Shown: positions 1 to 7,207, counted from the stretch's first letter. The stretch is 9,485 bases of DNA from AEGEAN-183 sp964342745 (GCA_964342745.1 CAYFFW010000033.1:1-9485), one strand, 5' to 3'. Numbers and translations: made by a program. The notes: generated by a model from the sequence alone, not told the origin.

Positions 1-8
1 TCCCTTTT

Positions 9-38
9 TAGACATTACAATTCGCGCCCTCTTTAAAT
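9..38 (+). promoter_or_regulatory. Possible promoter for the miaB operon
   Basis: TAGACA at 9-14 matches the sigma-70 -35 consensus at five of six bases. Seventeen bases later TTTAAA (32-37), or TTAAAT one base on, matches the -10 consensus at only four of six. Transcription would then start around 44-46, giving an extremely short leader before the miaB ATG at 53, with no clear Shine-Dalgarno sequence. The stretch is very AT-rich, so weak matches are expected by chance, and a stronger promoter could lie upstream of the window. Confidence 0.25.
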
Positions 39-52
39 ATATATAAGATTGT

Positions 53-1378
53 ATGGGCAAAAATTTATACATCAAGACCCACGGATGTCAAATGAATGAA
101 TACGACTCAAGTCGTATGAAAGATATACTTGCAGAAAGCAATGACTTTACTGTAGTAGATAGTCCAGATAAAGCTGATCTAATTCTTCTTAATACCTGTT
201 CTATAAGAGAAAAGGCCCAAGAAAAAGTTTTTCATGAATTAGGCAGATGGAGAGAATTAAAAGAAAAAAACCCTAACCTAAAAATAGGAGTAGGAGGTTG
301 TGTTGCTAGTCAGGAAGGAGAAAATATAATCAAAAGGGCTCCTTTTGTTGATTTAGTATTTGGTCCGCAGACTATACATAGAGTCCCTAAGATGTTTAAA
401 GAGGTCTCAAGATTAAATAAAAAAGAAGTTGATATTTCTTTTCCTAAAACAGAAAAATTTGATTCATTACCTAAGCCTTCGAATGACGGTATTTCTTCAT
501 ATGTTTCAATAATGGAGGGTTGTAATAAATATTGTTCTTTCTGTGTGGTTCCCCATACTAGGGGACATGAAATAAGTCGTTCTCTGTCTGACATACTTAG
601 TGAAGTAAAAGGTTTATCCAAAGACGGCGTGAAAGAAATAATCTTCCTAGGGCAGAACGTAAATGCTTATAGAGATAGTAAGGATAAAACTAAAGGCTTA
701 GGTTTGGCTAATCTGATTAAGGATTGCTCTAAGATACAAGGAATAGATCGCATAAGATATACAACTTCTCATCCTTTTGAGTTTGGAGATGATTTAATAA
801 ACACTTACAAAGAGGTTCCAGAGTTAGTAAATCATGTTCATCTTCCTGTTCAGAGTGGTTCCGATTCAATTCTTAAACTGATGAGAAGAAGGCACAATAT
901 AAAAGAGTATGTAACGATAATTAAGAAGCTTAAAACAGCAAGGCCTGACATAACAATATCTTCTGATTTTATAGTTGGATTCCCAGGTGAAACTGAAGAA
1001 GATTTTCAAGATACTCTTAATTTAATTGATCAGATAGGATTTGATGAATCTTATAGTTTTATCTACAGTCCCAGACCAAACACTACTGCTAAAGACTTAG
1101 AAGATAATGTTAGTTTGCCTGAAAAGAAAAGAAGGCTTGAATTGTTACAAGAAGCTCTAAGAAAAACTTCCTTTTCAATAAGCAGAAGGATGGTAGGGGA
1201 TATTCAGAAATGTCTAGTTAATGGGACTTCTAAGAAAGATCCTGGAGAGCTCCAAGCCAGGACAGAAAACAATAGAGTGGTTAACTTTAATTCTCAAGGA
1301 AAAAATCTAGTAGGAGAGTTCTTAGATTTAGAAATTGTTGACGTTATGCCTAATTCCCTAAGAGGAGTAATGGTTTAA
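53..1378 (+). CDS. miaB: tRNA-2-methylthio-N6-dimethylallyladenosine synthase MiaB
   Basis: MiaB is a cytoplasmic radical-SAM methylthiotransferase that converts i6A37 to ms2i6A37 in tRNAs reading UNN codons. The 441-residue protein shows the whole family architecture. The N-terminal UPF0004 domain carries the three cysteines of the auxiliary 4Fe-4S cluster, C12 (in KTHGCQMNEYDSS), C49 (NTCSIR) and C83 (GGCVA). The radical-SAM domain has C157, C161 and C164 in MEGCNKYCSFC, followed by VVPHTRG. A TRAM RNA-binding domain occupies about the last 65 residues. The length is close to the usual 440-475. The start at 53 aligns with known MiaB N-termini, although no good ribosome-binding site precedes it. 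It is the first gene of the likely operon; phoH starts two bases after its stop, as in many gammaproteobacteria. All key cysteines are present, so I am confident it is functional MiaB and not the paralogues MtaB or RimO. Confidence 0.97.
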   Translation: MGKNLYIKTHGCQMNEYDSSRMKDILAESNDFTVVDSPDKADLILLNTCSIREKAQEKVFHELGRWRELKEKNPNLKIGVGGCVASQEGENIIKRAPFVDLVFGPQTIHRVPKMFKEVSRLNKKEVDISFPKTEKFDSLPKPSNDGISSYVSIMEGCNKYCSFCVVPHTRGHEISRSLSDILSEVKGLSKDGVKEIIFLGQNVNAYRDSKDKTKGLGLANLIKDCSKIQGIDRIRYTTSHPFEFGDDLINTYKEVPELVNHVHLPVQSGSDSILKLMRRRHNIKEYVTIIKKLKTARPDITISSDFIVGFPGETEEDFQDTLNLIDQIGFDESYSFIYSPRPNTTAKDLEDNVSLPEKKRRLELLQEALRKTSFSISRRMVGDIQKCLVNGTSKKDPGELQARTENNRVVNFNSQGKNLVGEFLDLEIVDVMPNSLRGVMV

Positions 1379-1380
1379 GA

Positions 1381-2349
1381 ATGGAAAATAGCCTTAAGTT
1401 TAATTTAGAGCCCGATGACCAGGACAGATTAAATAGACTTTGTGGCCCTACAAACTCAACACTTAAACAAATTGAAAAGGCATTAGAGATAAAGATAAGT
1501 AACAGAGGGTCGCAGTTTAAAGTTAAGGGCGAAACTCAAAATTCTCTAGCTGCAAAAAAGTTTATAAAAGATCTGTACAAAAAATTAGAGAAAAAAAATG
1601 ATGTTCCTCCGGAAGAAATACATTTATATTTAAGAGAGATTATGAACCAGAACTCTATGGAAAGCTTAAGAGATTTTACTTCAAAAGAGACTTTCACTAT
1701 AAAAACCCCTAAAACTTTAGTATCTCCTAAGGGATTGAATCAAAGGACATATTTAGAAATAATTTCGAAGAAAGATCTAGTTTTTGGTATTGGGCCAGCC
1801 GGTACAGGGAAAACTTATCTTGCTGTAGCTGCTGCTGTTAACCAACTAATTACAGGGAGAGTTGAAAAAGTTGTAGTAACTCGCCCTGCAGTTGAAGCTG
1901 GAGAAAAATTAGGATTTCTTCCAGGAGATTTAAGTCAAAAGGTTGATCCCTATTTAAGGCCACTCTATGACGCCCTTTTTCAAACTTTAGGTTTTAAAGA
2001 GACAAATAAATTAATTGAAAGCAATGTTATTGAAATAGCCCCTTTAGCTTTTATGAGAGGTAGAACTCTGAATAAGTCTTTTATTATTTTAGATGAGGGA
2101 CAAAATACTACTCAAGAACAAATGAAAATGTTTCTTACCAGGTTTGGGTATGGATCTAAAGTAATTGTTACAGGCGATCTAACACAAATAGATTTACCAA
2201 AAGATATAAACTCAGGACTAATACATGCTCTGGACATTCTAAGTGAGATTGAGGACGTGGGGCTCGTAAGATTTTCTTCTAAAGATGTAGCTCGCCACTC
2301 TTTGGTGCAGAAAATAGTTGAAGCTTACGAAAAATTTAGAAATAGATGA
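1381..2349 (+). CDS. ybeZ: PhoH-like ATPase YbeZ
   Basis: This is a 322-residue PhoH-family P-loop ATPase of the YbeZ type, thought to work with YbeY in rRNA processing and ribosome quality control; the precise activity of the family is only partly known. An N-terminal region of about 110 residues resembling a KH-like RNA-binding module precedes the PhoH domain. That domain shows Walker A GPAGTGKT at 138-145, the conserved block RPAVEAGEKLGFLPGD at 168-183, Walker B FIILDEGQN at 234-242 (D238, E239) and a sensor-like VTGDLTQIDLP at 263-273. The length is slightly below that of E. coli YbeZ. GAGGAG at 1362-1367, inside the end of miaB, is a ribosome-binding site candidate, though its 13-base spacing is long. 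The gene lies two bases after miaB, and its stop overlaps the ybeY start by four bases (ATGA), which suggests translational coupling with ybeY. Confidence 0.95.
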   Translation: MENSLKFNLEPDDQDRLNRLCGPTNSTLKQIEKALEIKISNRGSQFKVKGETQNSLAAKKFIKDLYKKLEKKNDVPPEEIHLYLREIMNQNSMESLRDFTSKETFTIKTPKTLVSPKGLNQRTYLEIISKKDLVFGIGPAGTGKTYLAVAAAVNQLITGRVEKVVVTRPAVEAGEKLGFLPGDLSQKVDPYLRPLYDALFQTLGFKETNKLIESNVIEIAPLAFMRGRTLNKSFIILDEGQNTTQEQMKMFLTRFGYGSKVIVTGDLTQIDLPKDINSGLIHALDILSEIEDVGLVRFSSKDVARHSLVQKIVEAYEKFRNR

Positions 2350-2834
2350 GTTTTTTTCTAGACCATGTAGTTATCAGCATGGATGAGGACTTAGATCTAA
2401 ATATAAAGGAAATTGATTTTGATGCTTGTATTAAAGTAATTAATCAAGAACTGAAAACTAGTAAATCAGAAAATCACACTTTGTGTGTATACATAAGATT
2501 CGTTACCAGTCAGAATATGAAGAAGTTAAATTCTAAGTACACGGGTCAGAATAAAGAGACCAATGTTTTATCTTTTGAACCCGATTCAAAAAAACTAGAT
2601 GAAAACGGAAATTGTTTTGGAGATATTGCTATATGTGCTGAAGTATTAAAAAGAGAGGCCAAAGAGCAAAACAAAGTTTTTTTAGACCATTTGATGCACT
2701 TATTTGTGCATGGTGTTTTACATCTTTTTGGTTATTCTCATGATTTAGAGCATAAAGCAGTTAATATGGAGTCTATAGAAAAAGAGGTTCTTAAAAAATT
2801 ATCTATTGATGATCCATATCAAATAGAACTATGA
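2346..2834 (+). CDS. ybeY: Endoribonuclease YbeY (16S rRNA 3'-end maturation)
   Basis: YbeY is a zinc-dependent, cytoplasmic single-strand endoribonuclease involved in 16S rRNA 3'-end maturation and 70S ribosome quality control. The 162-residue product has the family signature HGVLHLFGYSH at 122-132, giving the metal ligands H122, H126 and H132. It also has NVLSFE at 73-78 and GDIAI at 92-96. The consensus motif usually has Asp rather than Ser just before the last His (GYDH); Ser131 is a mild deviation, and all three histidines are intact. The start at 2346 forms an ATGA overlap with the phoH stop. A second in-frame ATG at 2379 (residue 12) is possible, since the first eleven residues are not diagnostic, but coupling favours the earlier one. 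Its place between phoH and corC is the conserved arrangement and supports the identification. Confidence 0.94.
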   Translation: MSFFLDHVVISMDEDLDLNIKEIDFDACIKVINQELKTSKSENHTLCVYIRFVTSQNMKKLNSKYTGQNKETNVLSFEPDSKKLDENGNCFGDIAICAEVLKREAKEQNKVFLDHLMHLFVHGVLHLFGYSHDLEHKAVNMESIEKEVLKKLSIDDPYQIEL

Positions 2835-2864
2835 TTAGTTTGTGTTTATGAATATAAGGCGTTA

Positions 2865-3731
2865 ATGAACGACGAACCACCGAGTAATTTAGTTGACCCC
2901 CAGAGAATTGGAATCTCTAAGAGAATACGCGAAAAGATTAGAGAGATTTATCAAAATTTTTCTTACAAACCTCAAAGCAAGCAAGAAATAGCTGGATCAA
3001 TAAGAGATTCTAGTGATAGAGGAGTGCTTGAAAAAGGCACTTTAAGCATGATGGAAGGTGCTTTAAAGGTATCTACTGCCCAAGTTAGAGAGATTATGAT
3101 TCCAAAACCTCAAATTATTTTTGTAGATTCTAGTGAAGAACCAGATCAGTTCTTACCTAGGATAATCAAGTCTAGACATTCTAGATTTCCTGTTTTTAAT
3201 AAAGAAACTGAAGAAATTGAAGGTATTTTGCTTGCAAAAGACCTTTTACCCCTATTATCTCGTAGTGAAAAAGAAAAATTAGAGCTTAATTCCTTATTAA
3301 GACCAGCTGTACTGGTACCAGAAAGTAAAAAATTAAATACTCTTTTAGATGAATTTAGATCAAGTAGGAACCATATGGCTATCGTTATAGATGAATATGG
3401 AGGTATTACAGGATTAGTTACTATTGAAGATGTATTGGAAGAAATAGTGGGTGAGATTGAAGATGAGCACGACGATCTCCAGGATAAGATGGTAAAAAAA
3501 ATATCAGATAATGAGTTTTTAGTTTCAGCTCTTATCTCAATAGAAGAATTCAATGAAGAATTTGGATGTAAATTTAGCAATAAAGATTTTGAAACATTAG
3601 GAGGAATTGTTATGAACAATTTTGCCAGATTCCCTAAAAGAAATGATGCTATATCCATCGATAACTTAAGATTTGTTATTTCTTCTACAGACAAAAGAAG
3701 ACTAAAACAGATAAAAGTAATTACTGCCTAA
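2865..3731 (+). CDS. corC: CorC/YbeX, CBS-domain protein of the HlyC/CorC family
   Basis: The 288-residue soluble protein matches the CorC/YbeX family, which has been linked to magnesium/cobalt efflux and, more recently, to ribosome metabolism; its biochemical role is not settled. After a charged N-terminus come two CBS domains. The first covers about 75-135 and includes REIMIPKPQI and SRFPVF. The second covers about 147-202 and includes HMAIVIDEYGGITGLVTIED. A C-terminal transporter-associated (CorC_HlyC) domain follows at about 214-288 (TLGGIVMNNFARFP). No membrane segment is visible, so this is the short YbeX type and not a membrane-anchored CNNM/CorB protein. AAGG at 2856-2859, five bases before the ATG, supports this start; an ATG at 2848 runs into a stop after five codons. 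It lies 30 bases after ybeY and upstream of lnt, as in E. coli. Confidence 0.94.
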   Translation: MNDEPPSNLVDPQRIGISKRIREKIREIYQNFSYKPQSKQEIAGSIRDSSDRGVLEKGTLSMMEGALKVSTAQVREIMIPKPQIIFVDSSEEPDQFLPRIIKSRHSRFPVFNKETEEIEGILLAKDLLPLLSRSEKEKLELNSLLRPAVLVPESKKLNTLLDEFRSSRNHMAIVIDEYGGITGLVTIEDVLEEIVGEIEDEHDDLQDKMVKKISDNEFLVSALISIEEFNEEFGCKFSNKDFETLGGIVMNNFARFPKRNDAISIDNLRFVISSTDKRRLKQIKVITA

Positions 3732-3775
3732 TAAACTCCTTGCTATAAGTTCCTTAGAAATTATTATTAATTTCT

Positions 3776-5263
3776 GTGAAAGTATATTTATTGGTCTTTG
3801 TTTGTGGGTTAATCTTTCCATTAGGGTTTGCTCCATTTAATTTTTGGCCTTCAACCATTTTTTCTATTTCATGTTTAATTTATTTATTAAATTTTCAAGA
3901 TTCCAGGAATTCTTTTACTTTAGGATTTGTTTACGGCTTAGGTCTTTGGGGGGTAGGTATTTCATGGTTGTATGTGAGTATTCACTATCATGGAGGTATA
4001 GGTTCTTTAAGCTCATTTCTTATAACCTCTTTATTTGTAATTATTCTTTCTCTCTTCTCCGGTACAACTACCCTTTTATATAAATTTCTTAAAACAAACA
4101 AACTTTATTTTGATTTTATTATTGTTTTTCCAGCTATATGGTTATCAATTGAAATTTTAAGAAGCAATATCTTTACAGGCTTTCCATGGCTTATCATTGG
4201 AGACTCTTTATCAGGAACTTTTATTGGGGGTTGGATACCAATCCTAGGTACTTATGGTGGATCTTTAACTGCCTTGATAATTGCAGGCATTCTTCTCTTA
4301 TTGTTGAAAAATAAAAATTATTACTACCCTTCCCTCCTCTTAATTATTTTGATTTCATCATTTACATTAAACAATATTAATTGGACCAAAGAATTAATCA
4401 CGATAAATGTTTCAATTCAACAACCAAACTTAACCTTAAAAGAGAAATGGAGCAGTGAGGGTGTCTATCAAACTATGGATTTATTCCAACGTTCTGTTTC
4501 TAATGCTTTACCAGGAGAATTTATCTTTTTTCCTGAAACAGCTTTAATATTAAATGAAGATAGCATGGAGCCATGGATATCAGATTTAGACCAACAAGCA
4601 AAATTAAAGGACCTGTCATTAATAACTGGAATAGTTGCTCACAACTATATAAATGAATTTAAAAATAATAAAAGTTTTAATAGAATCAAGGGTTATGGTC
4701 GTGCTGAAGGTTTTTATGACAAGGTTCAACTGGTTCCTTTTGGTGAATATATTCCTCTGAGAAGCTATCTAGGTAAGTTTTTAGATATTTTAGGTGTAAA
4801 TATGACTGATACCTCTCCTGGAAGTAGATTTCAACCTCTAAAAGCTAATAATTTAATTATTTCTCCTAATATTTGTTATGAAGTAGCTTTTAATGAATTA
4901 GTAAGAAAAACAGCAAAAGATAGTAATTTATTAGTTTCTATTACCAATGACACATGGTTTGGTAGCTCTATAGGTCCTTATCAGCACCTTGAGATAGCTC
5001 AAACAAGAGCATTAGAGCATCAAAAACCTTTAATAAGGGCTACAAATAGCGGTATTAGTGCAATTATTAATAAAAATGGCAAAATTATAGAAAGACAAGG
5101 ATTCTTCGAAGAAAAAGAGCTAAAATCTAGAATACAAGTGTATGAAGGTAGGACACCATTTTCAATTGTAGGAAATAATATTATTTACATATATGTAATC
5201 GTAATATTAATGTACCTTTTATATAATAAAAGAACAAATGTTCTTAAAAATAATGAATTTTAG
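3776..5263 (+). CDS. lnt: Apolipoprotein N-acyltransferase Lnt
   Basis: Lnt is the inner-membrane enzyme that adds the third acyl chain to the N-terminal cysteine of bacterial lipoproteins, using phospholipid as donor. The 495-residue protein has an N-terminal bundle of hydrophobic segments (about residues 3-200), a periplasmic carbon-nitrogen hydrolase domain (about 208-450) and a final membrane helix (about 468-483). The catalytic triad is visible as E254 (FFPETA), K316 (FYDKVQLVPFGE) and C367 (NICYE); E324, Y368 and E369 are also conserved, and NDTWFG at 391-396 is typical. The start codon is GTG at 3776. An in-frame TAG lies at 3755-3757 with no other ATG, GTG or TTG between, and the N-terminus aligns with other Lnt proteins. 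No Shine-Dalgarno sequence is evident. It follows corC by 44 bases holding no recognisable site, and its 3' end overlaps the next gene by 26 bases. Confidence 0.96.
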   Translation: MKVYLLVFVCGLIFPLGFAPFNFWPSTIFSISCLIYLLNFQDSRNSFTLGFVYGLGLWGVGISWLYVSIHYHGGIGSLSSFLITSLFVIILSLFSGTTTLLYKFLKTNKLYFDFIIVFPAIWLSIEILRSNIFTGFPWLIIGDSLSGTFIGGWIPILGTYGGSLTALIIAGILLLLLKNKNYYYPSLLLIILISSFTLNNINWTKELITINVSIQQPNLTLKEKWSSEGVYQTMDLFQRSVSNALPGEFIFFPETALILNEDSMEPWISDLDQQAKLKDLSLITGIVAHNYINEFKNNKSFNRIKGYGRAEGFYDKVQLVPFGEYIPLRSYLGKFLDILGVNMTDTSPGSRFQPLKANNLIISPNICYEVAFNELVRKTAKDSNLLVSITNDTWFGSSIGPYQHLEIAQTRALEHQKPLIRATNSGISAIINKNGKIIERQGFFEEKELKSRIQVYEGRTPFSIVGNNIIYIYVIVILMYLLYNKRTNVLKNNEF

Positions 5264-5891
5264 AATAAAGGAACACAATATCAGTTTTTATTTAATTATT
5301 AAACTTTTTTTAATTACTTTTTTATCAGTATCATGTACTGTAAAGCCTTATTTAATAGAAGAAAAGATGGTATTTAACTCTTTAAAAGAAATTTATCCAG
5401 AATATGAAAATCTTTCTTCTTTTATACTTGTAAAAGTAGATTCTCAGGAACTTTTCTATTTAAAAAAAGGAGAAATAGTCCAAAAGTATAGTGTTTCTAC
5501 TTCAGCGTATGGTACAGGTTCTAAAGAGAACAGCTTCAAAACTCCATTAGGAAGACATAAAATAGATGAAAAAATAGGGCAAGATCTGCCTAGAGGGGCT
5601 GTTTTAAAAGGCAGGAAGTGGACTGGAGCTATTGCAAATATCATAACTGAGCCTATTGATACTAAATTTGATGTAGTTACCTCAAGAATTTTATGGTTAA
5701 CCGGTCTAGAAGAAGGATTGAATAAAGGATCTGGAGTGGATTCTAAAGAAAGATATATATATATTCATGGAACTGCAGAGGAAGGGTTAATAGGTAAACC
5801 TGCCTCTGATGGTTGTGTAAGGATGTATAATAAAGATGTTATTTCTTTATTTGATAAGGTAGATATTGATACAGAAGTTTTTATTATTTAG
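5238..5891 (+). CDS. YkuD-family L,D-transpeptidase, probable lipoprotein
   Basis: The 217-residue protein carries a YkuD/ErfK L,D-transpeptidase domain (about 60-217). Such enzymes make 3-3 peptidoglycan crosslinks, attach proteins to the wall, or cleave such attachments; which one applies here cannot be told. Active-site elements are H177 (YIHGTAEEG) and SDGCVRM at 190-196, with catalytic C193 and R195. Most relatives read SHGC; Asp191 replaces that His. The N-terminus has basic residues, a hydrophobic stretch (about 15-32, interrupted by K22) and LSVSC, a plausible lipobox with C33 as the lipidated cysteine. Thr at +2 gives no inner-membrane retention signal. I chose ATG 5238, with weak AAAAGAA upstream; ATG 5253 (residue 6) would also keep the signal. 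It overlaps lnt by 26 bases, suggesting coupled translation. The catalytic call is firm, the lipoprotein call moderate. Confidence 0.88.
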   Translation: MFLKIMNFRIKEHNISFYLIIKLFLITFLSVSCTVKPYLIEEKMVFNSLKEIYPEYENLSSFILVKVDSQELFYLKKGEIVQKYSVSTSAYGTGSKENSFKTPLGRHKIDEKIGQDLPRGAVLKGRKWTGAIANIITEPIDTKFDVVTSRILWLTGLEEGLNKGSGVDSKERYIYIHGTAEEGLIGKPASDGCVRMYNKDVISLFDKVDIDTEVFII

Positions 5892-5895
5892 GAGA
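5890..5895 (+). promoter_or_regulatory. Ribosome-binding site that fixes the gpx start
   Basis: AGGAGA is the strongest Shine-Dalgarno sequence in the window. It overlaps the TAG stop of the upstream transpeptidase gene (5889-5891) and sits six bases before the ATG at 5902. That start also gives a protein beginning directly with a signal peptide, whereas an upstream in-frame ATG at 5866 lies inside the transpeptidase gene and would add twelve residues ahead of the signal. Confidence 0.85.
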
Positions 5896-5901
5896 AATTC
5901 T

Positions 5902-6450
5902 ATGAAAAAGTTTATTCTTGCTCTTTCTTTCTTTTTTTCAAGCATTTTTTATGCTGCCTGCCCTGATGTTCTAGATCATGATTTAAGGGTATTGGCCTCA
6001 AAAGAAACAAAAAATCTTTGTGAATATGAGAATAAGGTTATTTTAGCAGTAAATGTTGCTAGCCGCTGTGGTTACACTTATCAGTATGATGCTCTTCAAA
6101 GTCTATATGAAGAATATAAGGATGAAGGTCTAATAGTATTAGGGTTCCCTTCAAATGACTTCTTTCAAGAATTTACAGAAGAAGAAAAAGTAAAAGAATA
6201 TTGTAGAACTAATTACAAAGTTAACTTTCCAATGTTTAAGAGATCTCATGTAACAAATGGAGGAAAATTAGGATTAAGATCCTATGCAGCTAATTCATTC
6301 TTTAATGATCTCATCGAAGCAACTGGGAAAGAACCTGAATGGAACTTCAATAAATATTTAATCTCCAGGAACGGAGAAGTCAAACACTTCAATCAAGGAG
6401 TTGAACCAGATAGTCCTGAGATAATTAATACCATAAAAGAGCTTCTATAA
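5902..6450 (+). CDS. Exported glutathione peroxidase-like thiol peroxidase
   Basis: The 182-residue product belongs to the glutathione peroxidase superfamily, which reduces hydroperoxides using a peroxidatic Cys or Sec. Residues 1-18 or 1-19 look like a signal peptide (MKKF, then a hydrophobic run ending FYAAC), so it likely works in the periplasm. C56 in NVASRCGY is the peroxidatic cysteine and is encoded by a normal TGT/TGC-type codon, not selenocysteine. Q89, after GFPSNDFF, and W147-N148 in EWNFNKYLI complete the expected tetrad. C101, 45 residues after C56, lies about where thioredoxin-dependent two-cysteine members keep the resolving Cys, so the true donor may be a thioredoxin-like protein and not glutathione. 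C20 and C40 are additional cysteines that could pair. C20 is not in a good lipobox (Tyr at -3). It is the last gene of the operon, ten bases after the transpeptidase. Confidence 0.88.
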   Translation: MKKFILALSFFFSSIFYAACPDVLDHDLRVLASKETKNLCEYENKVILAVNVASRCGYTYQYDALQSLYEEYKDEGLIVLGFPSNDFFQEFTEEEKVKEYCRTNYKVNFPMFKRSHVTNGGKLGLRSYAANSFFNDLIEATGKEPEWNFNKYLISRNGEVKHFNQGVEPDSPEIINTIKELL

Positions 6451-6452
6451 TA

Positions 6453-6494
6453 GTAAGTACTTACATACCTATTGATGCTTTTATATAAGTATTT
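6453..6494. terminator. Possible weak terminator between convergent gpx and rpiA
   Basis: The 44-base gap between the two stop codons contains a perfect 12-base palindrome, GTAAGTACTTAC at 6453-6464. On the plus strand AGTACTTA (6456-6463) can also pair, with one G-U, with TAAGTATT (6486-6493 approximately) across a loop of about 22 bases, running into a short T tract. Both structures are AT-rich and weak. The location is where a terminator is expected, but the sequence alone does not make a strong case. Confidence 0.3.
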
Positions 6495-7163
6495 TTAATC
6501 TAAAATTTCTACTTCTTGATCTGAAGATTTAAGAATAATATCAGCTTTCCTGGATGAAAATATCCCGTTTTCTACAACTCCTGGAATGTTATTAATTAGT
6601 CTTTCTGTTTCAAAAGGAACATTTAAGTTTAAGTTGTGAACATCAATAATTTGATTACCATTATCTGTAATAAATTCATTTCTATAAACTGGCTTTCCTC
6701 CCATTTTCATTATTTCTCTTGAAATTGCACTTCTAGCTAATTCTATGACTTCAATAGGAATAGGAAAGTTACCTAATAAATTTGTATATTTAGAGTCATC
6801 AACAATGCAAATAAAATTTTTAGATGAGTGAGCTATAATTTTTTCCCTAGTTAGAGCTCCTCCTCCCCCCTTAATGAGCTCTTTTCTGCTATTAAATTCA
6901 TCTGCACCATCAATATAAAAATCAATTTGATGTACTTCATTAAGACTTAATATCTGAATATTAGAAGCTTCAAGCTTATCTTTAGAAGCTTCTGAACTAC
7001 AAACAGCTCCTTTTATCTCTAAAACCTCATTATTTAGTATTTCTATAAAATAATTTGTAGTTGATCCAGTACCAATTCCTAAAACACTATCTCTATTTAA
7101 TTCTTTCTTTATTAATTCAAAAGCTTTCAGTGCTGATTTCTTTTTTTTCTTTTCTACATCCAT
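6495..7163 (-). CDS. rpiA: Ribose-5-phosphate isomerase A
   Basis: RpiA interconverts ribose 5-phosphate and ribulose 5-phosphate in the non-oxidative pentose phosphate pathway in the cytoplasm. The 222-residue protein, close to the 219 of E. coli, shows GIGTGSTTNYFI at 29-40, the catalytic loop DGADEF at 85-90, KGGGGALTREKI at 98-109 and NNIPGVVENGIF at 191-202. T32, D85, D88, K98 and E107 all sit four residues later than the corresponding E. coli catalytic and binding residues, so the active site is complete. The N-terminus is lysine-rich (residues 5-9 all Lys) and includes an eight-A run. The start at 7163 has only a weak purine-rich upstream region (AGAAAATAGAAA). It is divergent from ilvA with a 76-base gap, an arrangement also known from pseudomonads, and convergent with the upstream operon. 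Confidence 0.96.
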   Translation of the reverse strand: MDVEKKKKKSALKAFELIKKELNRDSVLGIGTGSTTNYFIEILNNEVLEIKGAVCSSEASKDKLEASNIQILSLNEVHQIDFYIDGADEFNSRKELIKGGGGALTREKIIAHSSKNFICIVDDSKYTNLLGNFPIPIEVIELARSAISREIMKMGGKPVYRNEFITDNGNQIIDVHNLNLNVPFETERLINNIPGVVENGIFSSRKADIILKSSDQEVEILD

Positions 7164-7178
7164 TAATTTCTATTTTCT

Positions 7179-7207
7179 TTTGCAGATAATGAAGCGCTAA
7201 GTATAAT
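7179..7207 (+). promoter_or_regulatory. Promoter for ilvA
   Basis: TATAAT at 7202-7207 is a perfect -10 box. TTTGCA at 7179-7184, exactly 17 bases upstream, matches four of six -35 bases. Transcription would begin about 7214, leaving a leader of roughly 25 bases that holds GGGGA (7224-7228), eleven bases before the ilvA ATG, as the likely ribosome-binding site. The leader is far too short for a leader-peptide attenuator, so attenuation of the E. coli ilv type is not expected from this promoter. Confidence 0.6.
7200..7205 (-). promoter_or_regulatory. Possible -10 box for rpiA overlapping that of ilvA
   Basis: Read on the minus strand, TATACT at 7205-7200 matches the -10 consensus at five of six bases and overlaps the TATAAT of ilvA. 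No good -35 element lies 16-19 bases upstream of it (TCCCCA or TTTCCC only). It would start rpiA transcription around 7193, about 30 bases before the rpiA ATG. It is offered as the best candidate in a short gap, not as a firm call. Confidence 0.25.

Noticed and set aside
310..621. A 103-codon open frame antisense to miaB
   Set aside because: It overlaps the conserved radical-SAM coding region and shows no family features.
3146..3694. A 182-codon open frame antisense to corC
   Set aside because: It is the mirror of a well-supported CBS-domain gene, rich in Ser/Leu/Ile from reversed codons, with no recognisable domain or ribosome-binding site.
3732..3775. The corC-lnt gap as a possible internal promoter or terminator
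   Set aside because: TATAAG-like sequence occurs but without a matching -35, and no hairpin was found; AT-richness explains it.
3844..4083. A 79-codon open frame in another frame inside lnt
   Set aside because: It is rich in Phe/Tyr/Leu as expected from a shifted membrane-protein frame and has no start signal; lnt is clearly the real gene.
5866..5901. Upstream in-frame ATG at 5866 for the glutathione peroxidase gene
   Set aside because: It overlaps the transpeptidase gene, lacks a ribosome-binding site and puts twelve extra residues before the signal peptide; the ATG at 5902 has a strong AGGAGA site.
6016..6078. Possible selenocysteine in the peroxidase active site
   Set aside because: The peroxidatic position is an ordinary cysteine codon and there is no in-frame TGA in the gene.
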